Origin: Pseudoneurospora amorphoporcata
Lineage: Eukaryota > Ascomycota > Sordariomycetes > Sordariales > Sordariaceae
Reading direction: 5' to 3'
NCBI GenBank assembly: GCA_033297205.1
Contig: MU859285.1
Coordinates: 1-52,941, forward strand
Length of the DNA stretch: 52,941 nucleotides
The position numbers and the translations under genes are program-made. The number at the start of each line of letters is the position of its first letter. Positions within the stretch are counted from its first letter, which is position 1. The notes under the pieces are model-generated. The model searched no databases and was not told the origin of the DNA. It saw only the letters and a program-made list of their open reading frames with translations. This document shows positions 43,000 to 52,297 of this stretch, piece by piece.

Positions 43000-43167
43000 G
43001 AAGATCAACCTCCTGAAGATGGTATCGATATGGGTAAAGCGGAAGCTGATCCGGAAGATGGTATCGGTATGGCTGAAGAGGAAGCTGGAGCCAGGGCCGA
43101 CGCGATACCTCTGGGTATCATTCTCGAAAACGAGCAGTCTGAACCCGAGCACAGAGAAGGAAGATAA

Positions 43168-44595
43168 TAGGCAGCAGGAGATTCGAATCAGGCCATAAGA
43201 GCCTCTCGGCTCCAGAACACTGCGTGGCCATCAGCAGCGGAGCTTGATACTATGATTGACGGTCATGTTGGAGGTAGATACCTCTATTTCCAGCGTTAGG
43301 ATGTTGGATTGTTCCCGTTAGTGTCAAGTAATTAAAACCAAACAACTTCTTTTTTGCATGAATTTTGCGACTGCGATGGATCCGAATCTCACTGGGTGAT
43401 CTGGGTACAGTAGTAAGGATGGAATGCCGTCTCGAATGGGTCCGGCCCCAGATCCCGGAAGTCCGGAAGTGATACCGAGCGACCGATCGGCATTCGGCAG
43501 GTAGGCCGGGATCGATCCGAGCGGAATTCTCCACTTTAAGAGGAACCGTGACTGATTAGCGGGGTGGGGTCGGGGAACGGACCGCTGTAGTGTACACTAA
43601 ATGCACGCTTTTAGAGCCCGGGTTCCGAGCTCTGTGTGCTCCGGCGACTCTCCGGCTTCGTTTGATCGCTCCAACTGAAACAGCATGTCCATTGTGCCTT
43701 TCGCAGACTTGCAAACATGAGTTCCATTTTGGCAACAAGTTGTTTAAGTTCCCACCGCACAATTTGCGATCGGCTGGTCTTTTCCATCATGCTTTGCGGG
43801 GAGTTCCACTTTCGCTTGTTTCCCGTCTCCTACTACTTGTATTTTCTTCCAATGCATCTAATTTAAAGTCTGTACCCGATCTTTCTCCTGATTCGTGTTA
43901 CATTCTCTCGCAGTAAATTATTCAATTGTTTGTCATCGCGAATTCGACGCCAAACTGGACATTTCGGCTTCCCGCCCACATCCTTCCTATCCGTCAAGCC
44001 CCGCACCCGATGTGACGCTGCGGACGACGCCGAGCACTAGACACACGCCTCACGACCGGTCATGCCAAGCAACGTTGGCGCTTGAGACATTCGATCCCCC
44101 TGAAGAACCCACCTCGGCAGCCCTAGAACACCAGAAACAGTCGTGTCTTTTCGGCCGTTTTGCGATGAAAGACGGGGAGCCGGTGAGTCAAGCGAAGGGC
44201 CAGCCCAATTGAAGCCATCGAGAACACACCGCCAGCGGATCTGGTACATTTGAAGCATCGTGTCTTGTCGCCCGCCGAACGCGAGTCTGCGACGGAAAAT
44301 TCACAGTCCACCATCCACTATAATTCGGGTCCGGTCCGGCTGCTTTTATCGACCGTTGAAGGAGCCTGCAGTGGCCTGCAGCTTGGCCACCACGTCGTCA
44401 ACCTTAATCCCAGTATAGCGTCACATCGAGACACCAAATCAGACATCTCCTGGGTTTAGACACGACCCCCAGGCCGGCATTTCCCTGGCGATTCCTTCCC
44501 ACAATCAACCACACGCTACGACGGCAAGTCAACCCTTCAATTAACGTCAGCTCCCTTGTCCTCCATCTCCCAGTTGCCTTTGATGTCGATTCGAG
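43168..44595. other. 1.4 kb with no supportable gene
   Basis: Both strands carry only short frames. TACCTCTA occurs at 43279-43286. The last few hundred bases form the promoter and leader of the transcription factor gene. Confidence 0.4.
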
Positions 44596-46604
44596 ATGGT
44601 CTACGGCGGAAAGCCCTCACGGGGCTGTCGAACATGTCGCGCTCGCCGTATCAAGGTACGCCGTCCTCTTCCACCCTCTTTCTCTTGCTCCGAGGACTGA
44701 CCTTTTCCCCTTCGTAGTGCGATGAAGGTAAACCAACATGCGAGCAATGCGCAAAGGCGAGGCGCGAATGCGCCGGCTACCGAACCGAGTTCGAGATCGT
44801 CCACCGTGACCAGACCAAGTCTACTATCCGCCGAATGAACAAAGCTCTCAACCAGTCTCGCTCTACCCCTTCAACCTCGACCGCGGTGACGACCACCTCC
44901 ACGCCGCCGAAAAAACCTCCACCGTCACGGCTGCTGACTCCTCGTCCGTCTCCTGCGCGGCAACAAACACCCGACCCTGCCCCGACACTCACAGTCCCGC
45001 TCGCTCAACGCGCCGCCTGCTATTTTGCCTCGAACTTTCTTTACGTGCCGCTGGGCCAGATGCCCCATGGCTTCATGGACTACCTTGTGCCCTTGATCGA
45101 CACCGAACCCCCAGATGGCGCGCTCCGAAGCGCCTTCAATGCTTGTGCTATAGCCGCCCTTGGTAACAGAGAGAAAGCGAACAATCTCAACCTCGCCAAT
45201 GTCTCTCTTCGGGAACACACACTGGCTCTGGCAAAGACCCATGCTGCCCTGGGGAACCCCCTCACTAGCAATTCCGATGCTACGCTTGCTACAGTGATTC
45301 TACTGGGTTTGTACGAGGTCTGTCATCTGGGAGTTTCTCGATCTGTGTGGCCCATTGCTGACGGTTCATTTAACAGGGCATCACGGCGATCAAGGATTCA
45401 CGCATGCTAGCATGGCGTTCACACATTGATGGGGCCATCCAGATCGTCAAGCTGCGAGGCCGAGAACAAATGCGCAGCACCAAGATTGGAACGCTTTTGT
45501 TCCAAGCAGTGAGGCATCAAGTGGTACGACTTCCGATTGCGTCCCGAAATGACCATATATTGACGGCATTCACAGATTGGCCGCGCACTAACGTCTGGTA
45601 CGCCGCCACCATTAGGCGCTGACTGGTGGATGGACGGCATCGGCGATGGCCATCTCTTGCCTACCGCCATGCACCGCTTCGGCCTCCAAGCCAGTGAATT
45701 GCGAGCCGAGGCTTCTGCTTTGTTGACTGGCATAACACGAACCGCCAGAAATATCGACCTGATACAACAGATGGCCCGTCGAGTGCGTTTGTTGGATGAA
45801 GAGATTGCTTCTTGGCTTCTTGCCCTGCCACCGAATCTGCGTTTCAAAACGCTATGTTGGCTATCTGGCGAGGAAGTGGGCCTATCACCAGGGCGTGAGT
45901 ACTCCGAGCTCGAAATGTTCCCTGGGCGTGTCGACATATATCCCGACTTTGTGACCGCTAGCGTATGGAACACTGCGCGGACTGTACGCCTTATACTAGC
46001 CTCCATCAACATCCGCATCGCAGCATGGCTCAGCACGCCCGCCGACTATCGGACAACTGCTGAGTATGCCACGTCGAAAGCCATCTGCGAAGGCGCCATT
46101 GCCGATGTCATAGCCTCGGTCCCCTACCATCTGGGGTGGCATATCAAGCATGAGGGCCTGTTCGACAAGGATGCTGATCGCTCCGGCTTTGCTTGCGGCG
46201 ATGAGGATTCAATCAAGGCTCTTCCAGCTTGGTTCCTAATTTGGGCCTTGACTTGTGTCAAGAACCATGATATGGCGACTGAGGAGCAGCGCTCTTGGGT
46301 TAAGGGTCGGCTTCGGTTCATTGCGGATCATGTTGGGCTAAAATATGCCAACATCGTTAACGACGTAGGTCATTCCTTCCACATGTACCGTGTGAATGCT
46401 TCTAACGTCCACGTTCGACAGCTCGAACTTCGCTTCCCGTCAATGTTCATCCGTCAGGACGGCGCGATGCCTTCGCCCGATCCGCTGAGAGCCGGGACAT
46501 ACAAAGGCCGTCCCGTTCCTGTAAGCGCAATGCTCAACATAAACAATACTCCTCGGACTCCTGAAAGTATGGGTTCTGAAGGAAGGTATCCGTCGCCCTG
46601 TTAG
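44596..46604 (+). CDS. Zn(II)2Cys6 transcription factor with fungal-specific C-terminal domain, four exons
   Basis: Exons 44596-44655, 44718-45317, 45377-45523 and 45576-46604 join in frame to 611 aa; introns have GTACG, GTCTGT and GTACGA donors and short lengths. The binuclear zinc cluster is at residues ~11-38: CRTCRARRIK then CDEGKPTCEQCAKARREC, i.e. C-x2-C-x6-C-x6-C-x2-C-x6-C, with intron 1 placed inside it, a common position. A Ser/Thr/Pro linker follows, then an acidic/hydrophobic middle region of the Fungal_trans_2 type (RAACYFASNFLYVPLG, IKDSRMLAWRSHIDGAIQIV, LTSGTPPPLGADWWMDGIGD). The protein is a nuclear DNA-binding regulator; target genes are not deducible. No neighbour suggests a pathway. 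Confidence 0.9.
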
Positions 46605-47232
46605 GATAATGTTTAGGGCGATTCTTCTACGACCTTGGTGGGCCATTGACGCGATACATCAACGTCCGAACGCACTGTTTATGTCGATCCTTGCCAGTGC
46701 AGAGGCTTCCGTCTACCAGGCACACCACAGCAACACTACGGGAAGACATCGATGTTACTGATCCTATGTAGTCAATCTGACAAGTCAAAGTAGAACACGA
46801 GGACATACCCAACATCTTTGGAGTTGTTGCCGACAGAAGGAGGTCAGTACCGCCCACAAAGTATAGTTTTTTTCCTTGCTTTGAGCTGATTGAAGGCGAT
46901 CCAGAACCGGATTTCGCAGGCAGTCCCTGTCGACCTTCCCTTTCGCCCCGATCCGACCTGCATACAACAATCAGCTAGGTATACATTGAACTCAGCGAGG
47001 CTGGAAACTAAAGGCGAAATCAGTGGGGAGATGGAGCCTCACCCTGAGTCACGGGCCACATTCTGGTGTGATAGCTACCGCCAACTCCTCCTATGCTTCT
47101 GTCAGCGTCCAAATCAAGACTGCTTCTCAACTACGTGCTTCATCGTCCCTGTATCTGCTTTTCTGATTGACCGAAGTGCTCCGCGACACCCTAGATTTCA
47201 TCAGCTTGCGCCGTGCCTCCAGCCACTCTCCT
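46605..47232. other. Intergenic region, no gene seen
   Basis: Plus-strand frame 46890-47270 has no motif and lies opposite better-looking minus-strand text at its right end. Nothing else is supported. Confidence 0.35.
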
Positions 47233-47481
47233 TCAGCGACAGGCTAGTTGCCCCAACACGGAATCTATGAATTTCGCGTTGGCACCGTTGCCTAGAGCCT
47301 GCTCGATAACGAGGCGAACAAACATGGGCTTCTCGGTGGCATCCGTGGTTACTAATTCACCAATCCCCCCAGAGGGGAAATACTGCATCGAGTTTTCGGT
47401 GTGGGTGTTATCTTTACTGGTGTTCGGTGGTGGCCTCTTCTCCCCAATGCTAAGGTATTCAAAAATTGTGAGGGGGCGGAA
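47233..47481 (-). pseudogene. Orphan C-terminal exon of an unrecognised protein
   Basis: Directly after an acceptor-like GAGTGTTAG, the minus strand is open for 82 codons to TGA at 47233-47235: FRPLTIFEYLSIGEKRPPPN, TSKDNTHTENSMQYFPSGGI, GELVTTDATEKPMFVRLVIE, QALGNGANAKFIDSVL. The composition and residue pattern are clearly protein-like, unlike the overlapping plus-strand frame, yet the exon contains no suitable start. The region upstream (minus) holds no frame that joins to it with a proper donor. It is probably the surviving end of a gene whose 5' part was lost, or the last exon of a gene whose other exons I cannot recognise. Confidence 0.45.
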
Positions 47482-48540
47482 CTAACACTCGATGTTTCAG
47501 CCACTTGGGGTGGAATGGCACACACACACGCACGCAGCCTGCTTGAGGCCTTGCTCATGGCCTCTGGCCTCTCCATCGCTCTGTCTCTAAGTAGCATCAT
47601 GGCGAGCCTCCGCACACAAGAGGCCATTAGAGAAAACACTTGCTGCCTGAGAGCAGCGGGGCATTGATCGAACGTCTGCGGTCGTTACCTTATCACTTAC
47701 ACACCCGATCAGGAAAGCCCAAATGGAGTGTAGGAACTATACCAGAATTTCCAGTGTACTGTACTGTAATTTACATATGTCAGGTACACATGGGTCCAAC
47801 TTTGACGGTTGCACTCCTGCTGCAACATGTTGATAACCGTGCAGGAACCGGCCGTGTCGGGTCTCTCCCAGCCCGGAGATATTTCACCGTAGGTCCCTCC
47901 CGCATACCACCCGACATCCAGCGGCGAGATTGGTCCGTACCTTACCCTTTGTTCCCGACCTCAATCAGCAAAACTCCTCCACCAAAAAGACTCCCTTCTA
48001 CATCTTCGTTTTTCACGTCTTTCGAAATGCTGGACTCGTCACCAAGATTATGCTGGCTACCGGTTTTACAGCTCAAGAACCGGATTCCTAATGTGGTGGA
48101 CATCTGCAGACTACCGGATGTACTTATCGAGAGACGCACCTGTCCCCGGCGAACAGAAGGCCATTGATGCCCGATTCACACAGTATAATAAAATACACGG
48201 TTTCTGCCAAGGTCAAGGTGATAGCCAGAACACAAAACACCAAAAAAAGATCGTGACCCAAAAATACATACAGCACCTGGGATTCGCTGGTCGTCACCGA
48301 CCCAACTACTAGTCAGGCGATATGTCTGCATGTCTATGGGAGTGGGAAGGACAGGAAACGGGTCTTTTAATCACGTGGTAGGGTCAAAAAACTGAACCAC
48401 CACCTCCCATATCCATATCGTTCGGACGGAGGCATTACGGTGAGTGGGGAGGCGGCGCTAAGAAGATGAATATAATTGGGCGGATTACGAGAAGAGTTGA
48501 CCGTCCTGACACTGATCTCTCGCTGATCACGATGGACCTC
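47482..48540. other. 1 kb with no supportable gene
   Basis: Frames on both strands end after 50-175 codons without family text. A CACACACACGCACGC stretch near 47520-47535 is low complexity. Confidence 0.35.
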
Positions 48541-48905
48541 CTTCATGTACCTGCCTTAACCTACCTTCTTCATCTTCCTGCATTAGCCTACGTCTTCCCT
48601 TCCATCCGGGCATGTCATAACGATGGTTGATTTGCAACACACCAAACCAACACCTTTGTAGAAGAGCCGACTGCGGAACAGGAAGACGCCTGCAATTTTG
48701 CGGCGTTCGACGAGCCAACTGCAGCTCTAGGATCTGATGCCAACTCCATTTAAAGTATGCACAAGCCCGACTTTTTCACTTGTCTGCCTTGACCTACCTC
48801 CCTCATCTGCCGGCATCAGCCTACCTCTTCCCTTGCATCTTGGCATGTAATAACCATAACTGGTCTGCAACACACCAACCAACACCTTTGTAGAAGAGTC
48901 GATTG
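48541..48905. repeat. Diverged direct duplication of about 135 bp
   Basis: Segments 48541-48675 and about 48770-48903 are similar: both run CTACCTTCTTCAT/CTACCTCCCTCAT, GCATTAGCCTACGTCTTCCC / GCATCAGCCTACCTCTTCCC, CATGTcATAAC, TTTGCAACACACCAA and ACACCTTTGTAGAAGAG. The downstream piece CTGCGGAACAGGAAGACGCC recurs at 48674 and 49183, so the duplicated unit is larger and its second copy is split by the SINE-like element. No protein is credible. Confidence 0.7.
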
Positions 48906-48928
48906 GCTGAGAGAGATGCATACGGGGC

Positions 48929-48931
48929 TTT

Positions 48932-48991
<60 letters not shown>

Positions 48992-49161
48992 TTTTAACGT
49001 CTACTTCCGCCTCCCGTGGGGCATGAGACGTGCCGCATCGGTGAATCTTGCATACAAAATTGAGAGCAATGCCCTAACTGTCCACCAAAACCATTAATCC
49101 GAGGGCAAACCGAGGCTTATTGCCAGTACAGATCATGTGTTGCCCATAGCGTAAACGCGGC
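48929..49161 (-). mobile_element. SINE-like element with AAC-repeat tail and 16-bp target duplication
   Basis: 233 bp, minus orientation, starting GCCGCGTTTACGCTATGGGC at 49161 and ending in a (AAC)n tail of about 18-20 units that shows as GTT repeats at 48934-48991. The 3' body has GGAGGCGGAAGTAGACG just before the tail. It is flanked by perfect 16-bp copies of GAGATGCATACGGGGC (48913-48928 and 49162-49177). No ORF. The truncated copy at 1244-1298 has the same 3' end. Long target duplication, tail and short non-coding body fit a SINE mobilised by a LINE. No clear tRNA-type A and B boxes were identified, so its ancestry is open. Confidence 0.85.
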
Positions 49162-49501
49162 GAGATGCATACGGGGCAGTGGCTGCGGAACAGGAAGACG
49201 CCGAAGCACCATACCACAAACAAACAAACCAGCATCGAATTGCAAGGTACTCAGGTCTTTTTCGGGAGACCACCGCTGATTGGTTCCAATGATTCTTTGG
49301 CCTTGCTGGGCTCTGCAGCTGCCTAGTCCGGAGGTTACCTCGGCTGTCCCCGCAACCTGTCAGATTTCAAAGGTGGAGTCTGGCACTTCTGGCCATCCTC
49401 TATCAAGATTATCGGTACCAATCACCTCGTTTTGGACCACGCGCCTGAATCTAACCTCTGCTCAGTCGACAGACCCTCCTGCTCAGGTACCATTGTACAA
49501 A

Positions 49502-50044
49502 ATGCGCCCCAACCTCGTCCTGGACGGCCAAGGCGAAAAAGCCTGGGCGGAGGATTACTGGGGTGAACTTGTCGTGACCTCTTTTACCAGCCCTTCTTCA
49601 ACCTCTTCTACTTCCAACACCGCCGCGCCCACGAACAGCACCACCACCACCACTGCCACCACCAGCAACAGAAGGAAAACAAAAACAAAGCTTCACCTAA
49701 CAGGCAACTGCGCCCGCTGCACCAGCCTCAACGTCGACTACGACACGGGCAAGCCGGCCAAGGGGGAGATGGGAAGTGTGCTCAAAAAGCTGATGAAGGA
49801 CCGCAGAGTGGACCCGGGGATGAAGTGGAGTCCGGTGTTTGGGCGGTATGCGTTTGTGGGGGAGAGTGTGAGTGTCAGTGTCAGTGAGGGAGAGGTATGG
49901 GAGCAGGAGGGGGAGGAGGGGCAGGAAGGGGCGGAGACATGGAGGCGGGAAAAGGAAGAGCAGGAAGTGTGGCTTAGTATGGGCGATGAGGTGCAGGTGA
50001 CGAGGAGGAATGAGGAGAGGACGGTGATGGATTGGCCGTTTTAA
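49502..50044 (+). CDS. MOSC-domain protein, C-terminal part only
   Basis: ATG 49502 gives 180 aa that correspond to the end of MOSC proteins: MRPNLVLDGQGEKAWAEDYW (normally the RPN block after the N-terminal barrel), KLHLTGNCARCTSLNVDYDT (with the conserved Cys of the MOSC site), KLMKDRRVDPGMKWSPVFGR and VWLSMGDEVQVTRR. Usual family members are longer by some 200 residues of MOSC_N barrel, absent here. A low-complexity Ser/Thr insert and an acidic Glu-rich insert are present. MOSC proteins bind the molybdenum cofactor or relay sulphur; this one may be a truncated remnant, or its upstream exons were displaced, as the DNA 5' of it is full of repeats. In-frame text before the ATG (DPPAQVPLYK) suggests the ORF is older than its start. 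Confidence 0.6.
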   Translation: MRPNLVLDGQGEKAWAEDYWGELVVTSFTSPSSTSSTSNTAAPTNSTTTTTATTSNRRKTKTKLHLTGNCARCTSLNVDYDTGKPAKGEMGSVLKKLMKDRRVDPGMKWSPVFGRYAFVGESVSVSVSEGEVWEQEGEEGQEGAETWRREKEEQEVWLSMGDEVQVTRRNEERTVMDWPF

Positions 50045-50337
50045 CTTTTAGGATTCAGTCCGGTTATGGTTACGGTATGGCCGCGAGATAGGTATGTGTG
50101 TAATAGAAGAGCTGAGGGATGTAGATGGGATGGGGTCATTCGGATTAGATCTATGAAGAAAAGCACAAGGGAGGCGCGAGCAGAGCATCGGAGTAAAAGG
50201 TGCGTTTCCTTATAAGGTACCTCTATCTTGGTACTATACGTTCTAGCCACCGTTTTTGAGCTCTTCAATTCTGTTAATCAGTCCGTTGTATTCCTATCGT
50301 TATCCTAACTGCTTGTTTCTACGTCGTCGTCGTACGT

Positions 50338-50635
50338 TGTCACACGGACATTTGCCCACAGTCCAGGATTAGGGTTGTCAAGGCTCAGCGCGAAGGCCGG
50401 CGCCAGAAGGACGAAGGAGAATGGTCGAAGAAGACCCACTTGTATGGAGAATGCTAGATTAGTGCCTTGTGGCCTCAGGCCACAAGGCTCTGTACGAAAC
50501 TTCTTTGGCATAAGGAGGCCTTGAAACTGAACCTTCCTCTGGAGGTTGAAGGGATCAACAAGGCCTTCGAGACCAAAGAAGATTATCAGCGGAATTGAAC
50601 TATTGTTCCAAGCCCAGAATACTGCCCTTGTCACA
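50338..50635 (-). mobile_element. Solo LTR (internally deleted), with ACGTA target duplication
   Basis: TGTCACACGGACATTTG at the left and GCCCTTGTCACA at the right bound 298 bp. On the minus strand it is flanked by ACGTA on both sides (plus-strand TACGT at 50333-50337 and 50636-50640). Ends and right half match the 513-bp LTR at 28852-29364; the middle is shorter by about 215 bp. It sits in the tail of the decayed gene to its right, within its Asp-codon run. Confidence 0.85.
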
Positions 50636-50640
50636 TACGT

Positions 50641-51847
50641 CGTCGTCGTCATCCGCTTCTTGCGAAGACCCTTCTAGGGAATCCGTATCCGTCGTGTCCC
50701 TAGTTAACAGCCGCGCCTATCCAAGATCAATCTCATTACTAACCTACATACTAATTTTACCGTCCGGTATCTTAGCCCTCATCTCCTCCGTCGAAGCAAT
50801 GTAGAGTTCCTACCCAGCCACGTTAGCCTGCTGATATGCCCCGTAAATATTCTCAATCTCTTTACGGTCATCCGTTTAGTACATCGTAATTTCCATCGGC
50901 AACCACCCCGAGGGGTGGGGTCCATGTCGGTCGTCGGGCTCCTTGCGAATTCTCGCCGCTTCCCAGCACTAGTCGTGAGCAGGATAGTCGCAGACATCCG
51001 GCAGATGGCCAGGGACCTTTAATCCGAGCTCGGAAGCACGATTCCTAAGATAATCGATAAAGTGGTTCCGGACGCTGTCGTCGCGCTCCCAAGAAGCCAT
51101 ATCCCACAGCTATATGGACGGCTCCGGCGCCAGCTTATCCCACAGCTCCGTATAGTTACCAGCAATACACGCCATGGCCACCTGGAGGTGCATGTCCGGC
51201 CGGAGCTTGGCGAGGGCCTCCAGCGTGCGCTCGGCGGGGATAAGCGGCCACCAGATCATGCCTGGCATCTCGTGGCAGTTCTCTTCGGGATCGGGATCGG
51301 TGGCCGTTATATTAGACAGGTCGTTGACTATGATAAAGCGCGCGAGGGTGGCGGCTCGGAGATCTCCCGAGTTTTCCCCATCCCGTGGCTGAAGCGACCA
51401 CCACTTGGCAAAGGTGGTATTGTAGTAGATGCCGCGCAGAACGGCGCCGTGCTCGCCCATGATCATCTCCGGCCGGCGCAGGCGCAGGTAGCGGTCCAGG
51501 TTGCCTCCGTACGCGGCCATAATGATCAGCGGGTCCTTGACCATGGTCGGCAGGTGTAGCGGTAGAGGCGTGTAAAACAATTCGACGTATTCCGGCAGCA
51601 TCGTTCCTTATTGTGCGGTAGTATACAATACGTTCATCGTGACCTCGCCAACGTAGGCGGTCTTGGTAATATCGAAAGGAAACGCCTCGTTATCTGAGTT
51701 AAAATAATTACTGGGCTATTTGGTCCAGTAGTCCTCCGAGCCGACCGTTACATCTAGTATTGATAGGACGGCCGTATCGCCGTTTATAAACGCCGGACAC
51801 TATAGGTTTTCTGTTACGAACTTAAGTAATGACACGGGCCCACTAAA
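50641..51847 (-). pseudogene. RIP-decayed gene of a repeated fungal family, C-terminal part
   Basis: One minus-strand frame carries protein text all along, broken by TAG or TAA where Trp or Gln is expected: SGPVSLLKFVTENL, stop, CPAFINGDTAVLSILDVTVG, EDYWTK, stop; then an open stretch YGGNLDRYLRLRRPEMIMGE, YNTTFAKWWSLQ, FIIVNDLSN, EMPGMIWWPLIPAERTLEAL, then VCDYPAHD, stop, CWEAARIRKEPDD and IENIYGAYQQANVAG, stop, ELYIASTEEMRAKIPDGKIS. All disruptions are C:G to T:A type. The text resembles a multi-copy hypothetical family of Sordariomycetes, not named here. A further N-terminal part is at 52298-52850. Confidence 0.75.
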
Positions 51848-51852
51848 CCATA

Positions 51853-52291
51853 GATATGCGTTGTTGTGCAAGGAAAGGAAAGGAAGGGTGTGTGCGGAGG
51901 ACTGGCTATATAGGCGAGAGCCCTGGAAGGCCAATCCGTACGCGCACATGACCCTACACGTGACCGTGCTATGACAATGGGCATGGCATACCAAGGGTCG
52001 GTGCAGGGTGGGCATATCACAGGCTAATCCTGTGATACCAGGGGTAAGAGCCAGGATCAGAGCAAGGAAGGCTCATAACTACCAAGACAGGCTCATGAGC
52101 CAACTTGAGGCTCATGAGCTAGAAAGGAGCTCATGAGCCAGGAAGAAGCTCATGAGCCAAGCTACGACCAATGAGCCAGACGCATGTAACTAGAAGGCAC
52201 CAAGGTATAAAAGGACGACTGGAGAACTCAGATTGTTAGATAGTTCTGCAGTAGTCAACAGATCATTATCATTGAGACTAGTATGACGCTA
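51853..52291. mobile_element. 439-bp LTR-like insertion with 19-bp palindrome array, TATA box and CCATA flanks
   Basis: The insert separates the two parts of the decayed gene and is flanked by CCATA (51848-51852 and 52292-52296). Its left half is copy 2 of the repeat at 926-1114. It contains four exact GCTCATGAGC decamers with starts at 52091, 52110, 52129 and 52148 (19 bp apart), then a TATA-like TATAAAAGG (52206-52214). This is the layout of an LTR U3 region with promoter, though the ends are not TG/CA. No coding frame. Confidence 0.6.
52091..52176. repeat. 19-bp-period array of the palindrome GCTCATGAGC
   Basis: Four exact decamers at a strict 19-bp step, with half-preserved units one step on either side (GCTCATAACT at 52071 and a terminal ATGAGC at 52171-52176). 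Spacers differ in sequence. The palindrome and fixed spacing suggest binding sites for a dimeric protein rather than a CRISPR. Confidence 0.85.
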
Positions 52292-52297
52292 CCATAC

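Noticed and set aside
45419..46036. 205-codon antisense frame inside the transcription factor gene
   Set aside because: It is the mirror of a well-supported exon and shows no protein family features.
52071..52176. Regular repeats as a CRISPR array
   Set aside because: The repeat is a 10-bp palindrome with 9-bp spacers in a fungal LTR-like element; CRISPR repeats and spacers are far longer.
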